Position numbers and translations under genes: made by a program. Below the pieces are notes generated by a model. That model saw nothing but the letters and a program-made list of their open reading frames with translations. It ran no database searches and had not been told where the DNA came from. Positions 32,236-41,651 of a stretch of DNA of 64,000 nt are shown piece after piece (within the stretch, counting starts at the first letter, position 1; each line of letters begins with the position of its first letter). The DNA is from Streptomyces xylophagus (lineage in GTDB: Bacteria > Actinomycetota > Actinomycetes > Streptomycetales > Streptomycetaceae), in NCBI RefSeq assembly GCF_000716435.1, contig NZ_JNWO01000009.1, positions 248,001 through 312,000 on the forward strand, read 5' to 3'.

Positions 32236-34353
32236 ATGACGACCGAGGCTGACTCCTTCCCCCGACGGCACGCCCGTACCCAGCGGTTCACGCTCGGCGC
32301 GCCGCGCGCGTTCACCGTGTCGCCCGACGGTTCCCGGGTCGTGTTCCTGCGCTCCTCCTCCGGCACGGACCGGGCGAACGCGCTGTGGGTCCTCGATCCG
32401 GCGGACGGCAAGGAGCGGCCGGCAGCGGACCCGCGCACCCTCCTCGGCGGCGCCTCGGAACACCTCTCCCCCGAGGAGCGGGCGCGCCGCGAACGCAGCC
32501 GCGAGGGCGGTGCGGGGATCGTCGGCTACGCCACCGACAGCGAGGCCGAGTTGGCGTCTTTCGCCTTGTCAGGGCGGCTTTTCACGGCCGAGCTGCGGGC
32601 CGGCACCGCACGCGAACTCCCGGTCCCCGGACCGGTGATCGACCCGCGCCCCGCCCCCGACGGACGGCACATCGCCTACGTCACCGGCGGCGCCCTGCGC
32701 GTCGTGGGTGCCGAGGGCGACGGCGACCGGGCGCTCGCCGAGCCGGAGTCGGACCAAGTCACCTACGGGCTGGCCGAGTTCATCGCGGCCGAGGAGATGA
32801 GCCGTACGCGCGGCTTCTGGTGGTCGCCGGACTCGGACCGGCTGCTGGTCGCCCGCGCGGACGACACGCCCGTCCAGCGCTGGTGGATCGCCGACCCGGC
32901 CCACCCCGAGCGCGAACCGCAGCGGGTCGCGTATCCGGCGGCGGGCACGGCCAACGCGGACGTACGGCTGTACGTGATCGGTCTCGACGGGGTGCGCACG
33001 GAGGTCGTCTGGGACCGGGCGCGGTACCCGTATCTGGCGCGAGTGCACTGGTCAGCGGCGGGTGCGCCGCTGCTGCTGGTGCAGGCCCGGGACCAGCGCA
33101 GCCAGCTGTTCCTCGCCGTGGAGCCGGACTCAGGGGCGACCCGGATGGTGCATGCCGACGAAGATCCAATTTGGCTTGATCTTTTCCCTGGCGTGCCCTG
33201 CTGGAGCCCCTCCGGGCAGCTCGTGCGGATCGCCGACGAGGGCGGCGCCCGGGTGCTCGCGGTCGGTGAACGCCTGCTCACAGGACCGCAGTTGCACATC
33301 CGCGCGGTGCTGGACGTCTCGGACGACAGCGTGCTCGTCTCGGCCTCGGCCGGTGAGGCCGCGCCGGCCCCGGAGACCGGCGAGGTGCACGTCTATCGCG
33401 TCAACGAGCTCGGCCTGGAGCGTCTCTCGCAGCAGCCCGGCGTGCACTCGGCGGTGCGCGCCGGGGGCGTGACCGTACTGGTGTCGGCGGTGCCGGACCG
33501 GCCGGGCACCCAGGTACAGGTGCTGCGCGAGGGCAGGAAGACGGTGACGATCACGTCGTACGCCGAAGATCCCGGTATGTCCCCGCGCATCACGTTCACC
33601 GAGGGGGGCGCACGGCGCGTCCCGTGCGCCCTGCTTATGCCACGGGACTACGACGGCAGCGGCCCGCTTCCGGTTCTGCTGGACCCTTACGGCGGTCCGC
33701 ACGGCCCGCGCGTGGTCGCCGCGCACAACGCGCACCTCACCTCGCAGTGGTTCGCCGACCAGGGTTTCGCGGTGCTCGTCGCCGACGGCCGCGGCACCCC
33801 AGGCCGCTCACCGGCCTGGGAGAAGGCGATCCACCGCGACTTCGCACTCTCCCTCGACGACCAGATCGACGCGCTCCAGGACCTCGCGAAGTCCCACCCC
33901 CTCGACCTCTCCCGGGTGGCCATCCGCGGCTGGTCGTACGGCGGTTGGCTCGCGGGCCTCGCCGTGCTGCGCCGCCCGGACGTCTTCCACGCGGGCATCG
34001 CGGGCGCCCCGGTCACCGACTGGCGGCTCTACGACACCCACTACACGGAGCGGTACCTGGGCGACCCGGCCGCGGACCCGGAGGCGTACGCGAAGAGCAG
34101 CCTGGTGACGGACGAGGGGCTCTCCTCACCCGCCGACCCGCACCGCCCGCTGATGATCGCGCACGGCCTCGCCGACGACAACGTGGTGGTCGCGCACTCC
34201 CTGCGACTGTCCTCCGCACTACTGTCCGCCGGCCGCCCGCACGAGGTGCTGCCGCTGTCCGGGGTGACGCACATGACCCCGCAGGAACAGGTCGCGGAGA
34301 ATCTGCTGTTGCTTCAAGTGGACTTCCTGAAGCGAGCGTTGGCGATGGTCTAG
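32236..34353 (+). CDS. S9 prolyl oligopeptidase-family (DPP IV-like) serine peptidase
   Basis: A 705-residue peptidase. An N-terminal beta-propeller with the Glu-Glu motif (LAEFIAAEEMSRTRGFWWSPD) that anchors free N-termini points to dipeptidyl peptidase activity. The C-terminal alpha/beta hydrolase has nucleophile Ser in GWSYGGW, Asp in HGLADDNVV and His in GVTHMTPQ. No signal peptide, so it is cytoplasmic. It sits next to the importers at 34504 onward and may process the peptides they bring in. Confidence 0.92.
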   Translation: MTTEADSFPRRHARTQRFTLGAPRAFTVSPDGSRVVFLRSSSGTDRANALWVLDPADGKERPAADPRTLLGGASEHLSPEERARRERSREGGAGIVGYATDSEAELASFALSGRLFTAELRAGTARELPVPGPVIDPRPAPDGRHIAYVTGGALRVVGAEGDGDRALAEPESDQVTYGLAEFIAAEEMSRTRGFWWSPDSDRLLVARADDTPVQRWWIADPAHPEREPQRVAYPAAGTANADVRLYVIGLDGVRTEVVWDRARYPYLARVHWSAAGAPLLLVQARDQRSQLFLAVEPDSGATRMVHADEDPIWLDLFPGVPCWSPSGQLVRIADEGGARVLAVGERLLTGPQLHIRAVLDVSDDSVLVSASAGEAAPAPETGEVHVYRVNELGLERLSQQPGVHSAVRAGGVTVLVSAVPDRPGTQVQVLREGRKTVTITSYAEDPGMSPRITFTEGGARRVPCALLMPRDYDGSGPLPVLLDPYGGPHGPRVVAAHNAHLTSQWFADQGFAVLVADGRGTPGRSPAWEKAIHRDFALSLDDQIDALQDLAKSHPLDLSRVAIRGWSYGGWLAGLAVLRRPDVFHAGIAGAPVTDWRLYDTHYTERYLGDPAADPEAYAKSSLVTDEGLSSPADPHRPLMIAHGLADDNVVVAHSLRLSSALLSAGRPHEVLPLSGVTHMTPQEQVAENLLLLQVDFLKRALAMV

Positions 34354-34362
34354 GTACGGCAA

Positions 34363-34397
34363 CGGACCGGGGCGACATGGCGCGCCCCGGTCCGTTT
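34363..34397. terminator. Bidirectional intrinsic terminator
   Basis: CGGACCGGGGCG (34363-34374) pairs with CGCCCCGGTCCG (34383-34394) over an 8-base loop, followed by TTT. It separates the S9 peptidase gene from the convergent opp cluster 1, which stops at 34504. Confidence 0.88.
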
Positions 34398-34503
34398 ACG
34401 GCACCCGCACGGCCGTACGTTGTTCAGATTGACGCGTCCGTATATCGAGACCGGGTCGGCGGAGTTGCCTGCGTGTTAACGCAGTTGATACCTGTTTGTG
34501 GGG

Positions 34504-35589
34504 TTATTCCGTCCCATCCGCAAGATCGTCCGGGGTCGCTTCGGGGGTTTCCTCCTGGGGTACGACCGTCTTCTCCTCCGCGAAGTGACAGGCCGAGTCG
34601 TGCGCCGCGGGCCCCGTCACGAGCCGGAACTCGGCCGGCACCGCGAGCAGCGGGACCTCCAGCGCGCAGCGTTCCTGTGCCTTCCAGCAGCGGGTGCGGA
34701 AGCGGCATCCGGACGGGATGTCCGTCGGCGACGGCACGTCCCCCGACAGGATGATCCGCTCCCGGTGCTCCCGCGCGTCCGGGTCGGGCACGGGCACGGC
34801 GGACAGCAGCGCCTGGGTGTACGGGTGCGTCGGGTGGTCGTAGATCTCGGCGTCCTTGCCGATCTCCACGATCCGGCCCAGGTACATGACCCCGACCCGG
34901 TCCGAGATGTGCCGGACGATCGACAGGTCGTGCGCGATGAAGACGTAGGAGAGGTCGAACTCGTCCTGGAGTCGGTCGAGGAGGTTGATGACCTGCGCCT
35001 GCACGGAGACGTCGAGCGCGGAGACCGGTTCGTCGGCGACGATCACCTCCGGGCGCAGCGCCAACCCCCGTGCGATGCCGATGCGTTGGCGCTGGCCGCC
35101 GGAGAACTGGTGCGGATACCGGTTGATGTACTCGGGGTTGAGCCCGACGACGTCCAGCAGATCCTGAACCCGCTTGCGCCGGTCGCCCTTCGGCGCCACC
35201 TCGGGGTGGATCTCGTACGGCTCCCCGATGATGTCGCCCACCGTCATACGGGGGTTGAGGGAGGTGTACGGGTCCTGGAACACCATCTGGATGTTGCGTC
35301 GGGCGGCCTTCAGGGCGCGGCCCGACATCTTGCTGATGTCCTCGCCCTTGAACTTGATCGAGCCTTCCGTCGGCCGCTCAAGGTTGACCAGCATCTTGGC
35401 CACTGTCGACTTGCCGCAGCCTGACTCCCCGACGATGCCGAGGGTCTCTCCCCTGTTGAGCGTGAAGTCCACACCGTCGACGGCCTTGACGGCACCGACC
35501 TGTTTCTTGAAGAGGATGCCCTGGGTCAACGGGTAGTGCTTGACCAGTCCACTCACTTCGAGGATCGGCTCAACTGTTGACTCAACCAT
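34504..35589 (-). CDS. Oligopeptide ABC importer ATPase, OppF type (cluster 1)
   Basis: A 361-residue ATPase. Walker A is GESGCGKST, signature [13 protein letters not shown], Walker [14 protein letters not shown], switch His in [10 protein letters not shown]. The C-terminal cysteine-rich oligopeptide/dipeptide domain ([18 protein letters not shown]) typical of OppF/DppF is present. Last gene of A-B-C-D-F cluster 1, overlapping the OppD gene by eight bases. GGGAG precedes the ATG at 35589. It powers peptide import with OppD. Confidence 0.93.
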   Translation of the reverse strand: MVESTVEPILEVSGLVKHYPLTQGILFKKQVGAVKAVDGVDFTLNRGETLGIVGESGCGKSTVAKMLVNLERPTEGSIKFKGEDISKMSGRALKAARRNIQMVFQDPYTSLNPRMTVGDIIGEPYEIHPEVAPKGDRRKRVQDLLDVVGLNPEYINRYPHQFSGGQRQRIGIARGLALRPEVIVADEPVSALDVSVQAQVINLLDRLQDEFDLSYVFIAHDLSIVRHISDRVGVMYLGRIVEIGKDAEIYDHPTHPYTQALLSAVPVPDPDAREHRERIILSGDVPSPTDIPSGCRFRTRCWKAQERCALEVPLLAVPAEFRLVTGPAAHDSACHFAEEKTVVPQEETPEATPDDLADGTE

Positions 35590-36556
35590 TGAGGCACTCC
35601 CTCCAGAAGTGGCAGGCGCTGCCCCGGTGTTGATCGACCTCGTACAGCTCGGGTTCATCGGTCCGGCACACGTCCTGGGCCATCGGACAGCGGGGGTTGA
35701 AGGCGCAGCCGGGCGGGATGTGCATGAGGTTCGGCGGCAGGCCCTTGATGGCGTACAGCTCCTGGCCCTTCTGGTCCAGGCGCGGGATGGAGTCCAGCAG
35801 GCCGCGCGTGTACGGGTGGGCCGGGGACTTGTAGATGTCGTGGACGGGGGCCGACTCGACGATCCGGCCGGCGTACATCACGGCGATCTTGTCGGCGACG
35901 TCGGCGACGACTCCGAGGTCGTGGGTGATGAGGATGAGCCCCATGTGCAGCTCGCGCTGCAACTCGGCGAGCAGGTCCATGACCTGTGCCTGGACGGTGA
36001 CGTCGAGGGCGGTGGTCGGCTCGTCGGCGATGATCAGCGCCGGTTCGAGGGCGAGCGCCATGGCGATCATGATGCGCTGGCGCATACCGCCGGAGAACTG
36101 GTGCGGGTAGTCACGGACGCGCTGGGCCGCGCCCGGAATCCGGACCCGCTCCATCAGCTCGATCGCCTTGGCGCGGGCGTCCTTGCGGGACATCCCCCGG
36201 TGCACGATGAACATCTCGCCGAGTTGGTCGCCCACGGAGAGCACGGGATTGAGCGAGGACAGCGCGTCCTGGAAGATCATCGCCATCTCGGCACCGCGGA
36301 CCTTGCGCCGTTCCTCTTCCTTGAACTTGAGGAGGTCCTTGCCCCGGAACAGGATCTCGCCGCCGGTGATCTTCCCCGGCGGCACATCGAGAATCCCCAT
36401 CACGGCCTGCGCGGTCACGGACTTCCCGGACCCCGACTCCCCCAGCACGGCGAGGGTCTCCCCCTCGTCCACGCTGTAGTTGACCCCGTTGACGGCCTTG
36501 GCGACCCCGTCCCTGGTCCTGAACTCCACATGCAGATCCCGCACTTCGAGCAGCAT
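35582..36556 (-). CDS. Oligopeptide ABC importer ATPase, OppD type (cluster 1)
   Basis: A 324-residue ATPase. Walker [10 protein letters not shown], signature [13 protein letters not shown], Walker [14 protein letters not shown], and the C-terminal [17 protein letters not shown] domain. It lies nine bases after the OppC gene and overlaps OppF by eight bases, so the cluster is a tight operon. It forms a heterodimer with OppF. Confidence 0.93.
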   Translation of the reverse strand: MLLEVRDLHVEFRTRDGVAKAVNGVNYSVDEGETLAVLGESGSGKSVTAQAVMGILDVPPGKITGGEILFRGKDLLKFKEEERRKVRGAEMAMIFQDALSSLNPVLSVGDQLGEMFIVHRGMSRKDARAKAIELMERVRIPGAAQRVRDYPHQFSGGMRQRIMIAMALALEPALIIADEPTTALDVTVQAQVMDLLAELQRELHMGLILITHDLGVVADVADKIAVMYAGRIVESAPVHDIYKSPAHPYTRGLLDSIPRLDQKGQELYAIKGLPPNLMHIPPGCAFNPRCPMAQDVCRTDEPELYEVDQHRGSACHFWRECLNG

Positions 36557-36565
36557 GACGCCGCC

Positions 36566-37546
36566 TCACCTCAACTTCGGATCGAGGGCGTCGCGCACCG
36601 CGTCGCCGAGCATGATGAACGCGAGGACGGTGATCGCCAGGGCTCCGGCCGGCCAGAGGAGCATGTGGGGGGCGTTGCGGATGTACTGGGACGCCGAGGA
36701 GATGTCGATGCCCCAGCTGACCGTGGGCGGCTTGAGGCCCACGCCGAGGTAGGACAGGGTCGCCTCCAGCGAGATGTACGTGCCGAGGGCGATCGTGGCG
36801 ACGACGATCACCGGTGCGACCGCGTTCGGGGTGATGTGCCGTAGCAGGAGGCGGGAGTTGGAGGCGCCGAGGGCCCTCGCGGCCTGGACGTAGTCGTTCT
36901 GTTTGGCGGTGATGACCGAGCCGCGGGCGATGCGGGAGATCTGCGGCCAGCCCAGCAGCACCATGAAGCCGATGACCGGCCAGACCGTGTTGCTGGTCAC
37001 CACGGACAGGAGGACCAGACCGCCCAGGACCACCGGGATCGCGAAGAAGATGTCGGTGAGGCGGGAGAGGATCGAGTCCCAGATCCCGCCGAAGAAGCCG
37101 GCGAGTCCGCCCAGCACCGAGCCGAAGAGCGCGACTCCCAGCGTGGCCAGCACGCCGACCGTCACCGACGTACGGGTGCCGTAGACCGTGCGCGTGTAGA
37201 CGTCGCAGCCCTGGCCGTCGTAGCCGAAGGGATGGCCCGGCTGGGAGCCCTCCTGGGCCTTTGCGAGGTCGCACTTGAGGGGGTTGCCCGAGGCGATCAG
37301 CGAGGGCCAGAGGGAGATGACGATCAGGAAGAGGATGACGAGCGCGGAGATGATGAAGACCGGGTTGCGGCGCAGGTCTCGCCAGGCGTCGGACCAGAGG
37401 GAGCGGGGCTTCTCCTGGGGGCCCGTGCCTTCCGGGCCGCCGGGTGTCTTCTCGAGGGTCTCCGCCTCGCTCGTCGCGAGGTCCATCGCACCGCCCATGC
37501 CGGTCCCGGCGATGGCGCGATCCGGCTCGAACGGCTGCTCAGGCAT
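36566..37546 (-). CDS. Oligopeptide ABC importer permease, OppC type (cluster 1)
   Basis: A 326-residue membrane protein. A cytoplasmic N-terminal extension of about 55 residues precedes the first helix (FIISALVILFLIVISLW); the transport-permease EAA loop is DYVQAARALGASNSRLLLRHITPN. The final motif LGDAVRDALDPKLR is typical of OppC/DppC. It overlaps the OppB gene by eight bases. Confidence 0.93.
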   Translation of the reverse strand: MPEQPFEPDRAIAGTGMGGAMDLATSEAETLEKTPGGPEGTGPQEKPRSLWSDAWRDLRRNPVFIISALVILFLIVISLWPSLIASGNPLKCDLAKAQEGSQPGHPFGYDGQGCDVYTRTVYGTRTSVTVGVLATLGVALFGSVLGGLAGFFGGIWDSILSRLTDIFFAIPVVLGGLVLLSVVTSNTVWPVIGFMVLLGWPQISRIARGSVITAKQNDYVQAARALGASNSRLLLRHITPNAVAPVIVVATIALGTYISLEATLSYLGVGLKPPTVSWGIDISSASQYIRNAPHMLLWPAGALAITVLAFIMLGDAVRDALDPKLR

Positions 37547-38462
37547 AGCGGATCCTCGGGTCGAGTACGGCGTACAGGAGGTCGACGAGCAGGTTGGCGA
37601 CCAGGAAGACGAGGACGAGGACGGTCACGAAACCGACCACGGTCTGCGTGTTCTGGCGCACGATCCCCTGGTAGAGCTGGAAGCCGACGCCGTGGATGTT
37701 GAAGATCCGCTCGGTGACGATCGCGCCGCCCATCAGGGCGCCGATGTCGGTGCCGATGAAGGTGACCACGGGGATGAGTGAGTTGCGCAGGAGGTGGCGG
37801 ATGATCACCCGGCGTCTCGGCAGGCCCTTCGCCACGGCCGTGCGGACGTAGTCGGAGCGCCGGTTCTCCGCGATGGACGTGCGGGTCAGCCGGGTCACGT
37901 ACGCGAGCGAGACCGAGGCCAACACCAGCCCGGGGACGATCAGTTCGCTGAACGTCGCGTCCGTGGAGACGGACGGTTTGATCCAGCCCCACTCGACGCC
38001 GAGCAGCAGTTGCAGAAGCAGACCGGTGACGAAGGTCGGGATGGAGATCACGACGAGGGTGAGCAGGAGGACCGTGGTGTCGATCGGGCGTCCGCGCCGG
38101 AGGCCGGTGACCACACCCAGCGCGATGCCGACGACGACCTCGATGACGATCGCCACCACGGTCAGCCGGATGGTGACCGGGAACGCCGTCGACATCAGCT
38201 CGGTGACCTTCTGCCCGTTGAACGCCGTACCGAAGTCACCGGTGAAGACGTTCCCCATGTAGGTCAGGTATTGCTGCCACACGGGCTTGTCGAGCCCGAA
38301 CTCCCGCTTCAGCTGGGCGGCCGTCGCCGGGTCGCACTGCCGGTCGCCGCACAGGCCCGCGATGGGGTCGCCCATCACGTTCACCATCAGGAAGATCAAC
38401 AGTGTGGCGCCGATGAAGACCGGGATCATCTGCAGCAGACGCCGGGCGACGTACCGTCCCAT
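37539..38462 (-). CDS. Oligopeptide ABC importer permease, OppB type (cluster 1)
   Basis: A 307-residue membrane permease. The OppB-type start (YVARRLLQMIPVFIGATLLIFLMVNVMGDP), six helices and the EAA loop (DYVRTAVAKGLPRRRVIIRHLLRN) are visible, ending VLDPRIRYA. It follows the binding-protein gene after six bases and overlaps OppC. A four-residue periodic Cys pair (CGDRQC) lies in the first outer loop. Confidence 0.93.
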   Translation of the reverse strand: MGRYVARRLLQMIPVFIGATLLIFLMVNVMGDPIAGLCGDRQCDPATAAQLKREFGLDKPVWQQYLTYMGNVFTGDFGTAFNGQKVTELMSTAFPVTIRLTVVAIVIEVVVGIALGVVTGLRRGRPIDTTVLLLTLVVISIPTFVTGLLLQLLLGVEWGWIKPSVSTDATFSELIVPGLVLASVSLAYVTRLTRTSIAENRRSDYVRTAVAKGLPRRRVIIRHLLRNSLIPVVTFIGTDIGALMGGAIVTERIFNIHGVGFQLYQGIVRQNTQTVVGFVTVLVLVFLVANLLVDLLYAVLDPRIRYA

Positions 38463-38468
38463 GCGGGC

Positions 38469-40106
38469 TCAGCCGACCTTGATCTCGTTGTACACAGGGA
38501 CGCTGAACGGGTTGAGCGCCACGTTGGAGAGCCGGTCGGAGTAGCCCGCGCTGCCGTTCTGGTACCAGAGCGGGATGGCGGCCATGTTGTCGCGGACGAC
38601 ACCCTCGGCCTGCTGGAAGAGCTTGATCGCCTTGCTCGTGTCCGTCTCCGCGTTGGCCTGGTCCACGAGCTTGTCGAAGTCCTTGTTGGACCACAGGCCG
38701 TCGTTGGAGGAGGCGTTGGTGTAGTAGAGCGGCTGGAGGAAGTTCTGGATGAGCGGGTAGTCCATCTGCCAGCCGGCCCGGAACGGCCCGGTCATCTTGT
38801 GCTGGCCGATCTGGTTGCGGAAGTCGGCGAAGGTACCGACCGGGTTGCCGACGCACGCCTTGTCGTTGCCGAGCGCGTTGTTGATGGAGTTGCACACGGC
38901 GTCCACCCACTCCTTGTGCGAGCCCGTGTCCGCGTTGTACGTGATCTTGACCTGCCCGCCGGGAATGCCGCCGCCCTCCTGGACCAGCTTCTTCGCCTCG
39001 GTGGGGTTGTACTTGCAGGAGTCCCCGCACAGCCCGTCCTGGAAGCCGCCCGCGGTGCCGAGCACCGGGGAGGTCCAGTCGGTGGCCGGGGTGCGGGTCT
39101 TCTGGAAGATCGTGGTGGTGATCTGGTCCCGGTTGATGGCCATCGACAGCCCCTGGCGGACCTTGTCCGAGCCGCTCTTGTTCCAGTTCTTGTCGTAGTA
39201 CGGGAACGCGAGGGTCTGGATGATCCCGGCGGGCGTGTTGATGTACCGGCCGCCGAGGTCGCTCTTGACGTTCTTGAGCTGCGAGGCCGGGATGTCGTCG
39301 ACGAGGTCGAGGTTGCCGGCCATCAGGTCGGTGTAGGCGGTGTTGTTGTCGGTGTAGACCTTGAGGGTCACGCCACCGTTCTGGGCCTTGTCCGCACCGG
39401 TGTAGCCGTCCCACTTCTTGAGCTGCATCTGCGAGCCCTTGGTGTACGAGGAGATCGTGTACGGGCCGTTGCCGACCGGCTTCTTCAGCCAGCCGGCGTG
39501 GTCGGAGAAGAACGTCGACGGCAGCGGGGAGTAGGCCGCGTAGCCGAGGGTGTCCGGGAAGGTCGAGAACTTCTGGGTGAGCTTGACGGTGAAGGCGTTC
39601 GTGCCGGTCACCTTGAGCCCGGTGAGTGTGTCGGCGCTCTGTGACCCGCTGTCGGGGTGGGTCTTGTCGTAGCCCTCGATGTACCCGAAGAAGTACGCGT
39701 TCTTCTGGTTGTTCTTGAGGCTGGCGCCGTAGTTCCACGCGTCGACGAACGACTTCGCGGTCACCGCCTCGCCGTTGCTGAACTTCCAGCCGCTCTTCAC
39801 CGTGACCGTGAAGTTCTGCGAATCCGTGGTCTCGATCTTGTCGGCGAGCATGTCCGTGGCCTTGCCGGTCTTCGGGTCGTACCGCTTCAGACCGCGGAAG
39901 ACCATGTCGAGGACCTTGCCGCCCTGCACCTCGTTGGTGTTGGCCGGCTCCAGCGGGTTCTGCGGGTCGCCCCAGGAGGCGCTGAGCACCGCGCTGCCGT
40001 CACCGCCGCCGCCGCTGCCGCTGCTCCCGCCGCCCCCACAGGCGGTCGCCGCGAGGGCTACCGCCGCCGCGCAAGCGGCCCATTTGGCGTGCGTGGCTCC
40101 ACGCAT
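38469..40106 (-). CDS. Peptide-binding lipoprotein, OppA type (cluster 1)
   Basis: A 545-residue extracellular solute-binding protein family 5 member. The signal peptide (RGATHAKWAACAAAVALAATAC) ends in a lipobox with lipidated Cys23, followed by a Gly/Ser linker. The mature domain has the family opening (ANTNEVQGGKVLDMVFRGL), GPYTISSYTKGS and a FADFRNQIGQHKMTGPF-like peptide-site region. GAGGAGG precedes the ATG. First gene of the A-B-C-D-F operon. The 5' end is similar to the short ORF at 54544-54624. Confidence 0.93.
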   Translation of the reverse strand: MRGATHAKWAACAAAVALAATACGGGGSSGSGGGGDGSAVLSASWGDPQNPLEPANTNEVQGGKVLDMVFRGLKRYDPKTGKATDMLADKIETTDSQNFTVTVKSGWKFSNGEAVTAKSFVDAWNYGASLKNNQKNAYFFGYIEGYDKTHPDSGSQSADTLTGLKVTGTNAFTVKLTQKFSTFPDTLGYAAYSPLPSTFFSDHAGWLKKPVGNGPYTISSYTKGSQMQLKKWDGYTGADKAQNGGVTLKVYTDNNTAYTDLMAGNLDLVDDIPASQLKNVKSDLGGRYINTPAGIIQTLAFPYYDKNWNKSGSDKVRQGLSMAINRDQITTTIFQKTRTPATDWTSPVLGTAGGFQDGLCGDSCKYNPTEAKKLVQEGGGIPGGQVKITYNADTGSHKEWVDAVCNSINNALGNDKACVGNPVGTFADFRNQIGQHKMTGPFRAGWQMDYPLIQNFLQPLYYTNASSNDGLWSNKDFDKLVDQANAETDTSKAIKLFQQAEGVVRDNMAAIPLWYQNGSAGYSDRLSNVALNPFSVPVYNEIKVG

Positions 40107-40556
40107 CGAGTGCCTCCTCAGGAAAGCCGATCCCTGCTGATCCGTTACCGGTCAATATCGGCTTAAAAGGAGCACATCGCCTGCGGGCCCACCCGTTCGG
40201 GGGACCTCCGACCTCTGTTCAGTCGATCTTCGGCAGGGAGCACAATGGATCACCGCGAAGCGATGCGGAACCGTTGGATTGTGACGCCCCGATGTACGCA
40301 TTCCGATACTTGGGCGTCCGCATAACGAACTCATTGCCCGTTTCGCGTAGTTGGCCCGACATAAAGCACGGATCGATCACGGGGTGCTACACGCGTAGCT
40401 ACGGAACAGTCAAAGTGAAGCAAAGAAGGTAAAGAGAAACCCAAGTCGACCCAGATTTTATTGACCTTGCATGAATTGCGTTGAAAAAGTCCGGCGTAGC
40501 CCGTAGGGGAGTGCCCTGCGGAGTCTCATCAGACCCTCCCTTGGGCCAGGAGCACC
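40107..40556. promoter_or_regulatory. Divergent promoter region between opp clusters 1 and 2
   Basis: A 450-base gap between the divergent OppA (cluster 1) and OppC (cluster 2) genes. It is noticeably more AT-rich than its surroundings from about 40240 to 40490 and carries TTGACC at 40461-40466 facing cluster 2. I found no convincing paired -10 box, no long inverted repeat and no coding sequence. Confidence 0.5.
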
Positions 40557-41582
40557 ATGACCCCCCCAACTCCATCCGCGGCCCCGCTCGAGGTGACCGA
40601 CGAGAGCGCCGAGAAGTCGATCACTTCTCCCGACTCGAAGGCCGGCGAGAGCAGGTCTCCCGGACAGCTCGCGTGGCGCCGCTTCAAACGGGACCGTACG
40701 GGCGTCATATCGGCGATCGTCGTGATCTTCTTCTTCGCGATCGCGCTGGCCGCTCCCCTGATCTCCAAGCTGTACGGGAAGGATCCGTACACGACATACG
40801 CGAGCCAGGACCCGAGCCTGCTCGACGCCTTCTCGTACCCGGCGGGCGCGAACGGCGGCATGAGTTCGCAGTTCTGGTTCGGAATCGAACCGCAGCTCGG
40901 CCGCGACGTCTTCACCTTCCTGATCTACGGCATCCGGACCTCGCTGGGCATCGCCCTGGCCGCCACCCTGATCACCACCGCCGTCGGCGTCGTGGTCGGC
41001 GTGGCCGCGGGCTACGTGGGCGGCAAGACGGACTACATCGTCGGCCGGATCATCGACATCGTGCTGTCGATCCCCTCGACGCTGTTCATCATCGCCTTCA
41101 TGCCGGTGGTGTTCGGGCTCTTCGTCGCCGCCGACGACAACATCCCGACCTGGCTGCGGGCCACCGCGCTCATCCTCATGATGTCCCTCTTCGGCTGGGC
41201 GTCGATCGCCCGTCTGCTGCGCGGCCAGGTACTCGGCCTGCGCGAGCGGGAGTTCGTCGAGGCCGCCAAGGTGACCGGGGCGTCACCGGCGCGCATCGTG
41301 TTCAAGGAACTCCTGCCGAACCTGTGGACCCCGATCCTCATCCAGTCCACCCTGCTGCTCCCGGCCTTCGTGACCTCGGAGGCGGGCTTCGCCTTCCTCG
41401 GTGTCGGCATGATCGACCCGACTCCCGACTGGGGCGTCATGATCCAGCGGGGCGCCCAGTTCTACACCCAGGACTTCACCTTCATGCTCTTCCCGGGTCT
41501 GGCCATGGTGATCTTCGTCCTCGCGTTCAACCTGCTCGGCGACTCGGCGCGCGACGCGCTCGACCCGAAGTCCAAGCGCTGA
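40557..41582 (+). CDS. Oligopeptide ABC importer permease, OppC type (cluster 2)
   Basis: A 341-residue permease. A soluble N-terminus (about 45 residues) leads to helix 1 (GVISAIVVIFFFAIALAAPLI), an outer loop (KLYGKDPYTTYASQDPSLL), five further helices and the EAA loop (EFVEAAKVTGASPARIVFKELLPN). It ends LLGDSARDALDPKSKR. It opens a C-A-B-D-F operon like bldK of S. coelicolor. Its equivalent in cluster 3 is 53340-54374, close in sequence (for example PLISKLYGKDPYT in both). GGAG precedes the ATG. Confidence 0.92.
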   Translation: MTPPTPSAAPLEVTDESAEKSITSPDSKAGESRSPGQLAWRRFKRDRTGVISAIVVIFFFAIALAAPLISKLYGKDPYTTYASQDPSLLDAFSYPAGANGGMSSQFWFGIEPQLGRDVFTFLIYGIRTSLGIALAATLITTAVGVVVGVAAGYVGGKTDYIVGRIIDIVLSIPSTLFIIAFMPVVFGLFVAADDNIPTWLRATALILMMSLFGWASIARLLRGQVLGLREREFVEAAKVTGASPARIVFKELLPNLWTPILIQSTLLLPAFVTSEAGFAFLGVGMIDPTPDWGVMIQRGAQFYTQDFTFMLFPGLAMVIFVLAFNLLGDSARDALDPKSKR

Positions 41583-41651
41583 CCCATCTCTCATCTCCGG
41601 CCCGGTCAATGTCGTCCGGCTGGTCCGTCCCACCCGTAAGGCAGGGTTACT

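Noticed and set aside
40107..40556. Possible short gene or tRNA between opp clusters 1 and 2
   Set aside because: No ORF with ribosome site, no cloverleaf; the AT-rich character fits a promoter region.
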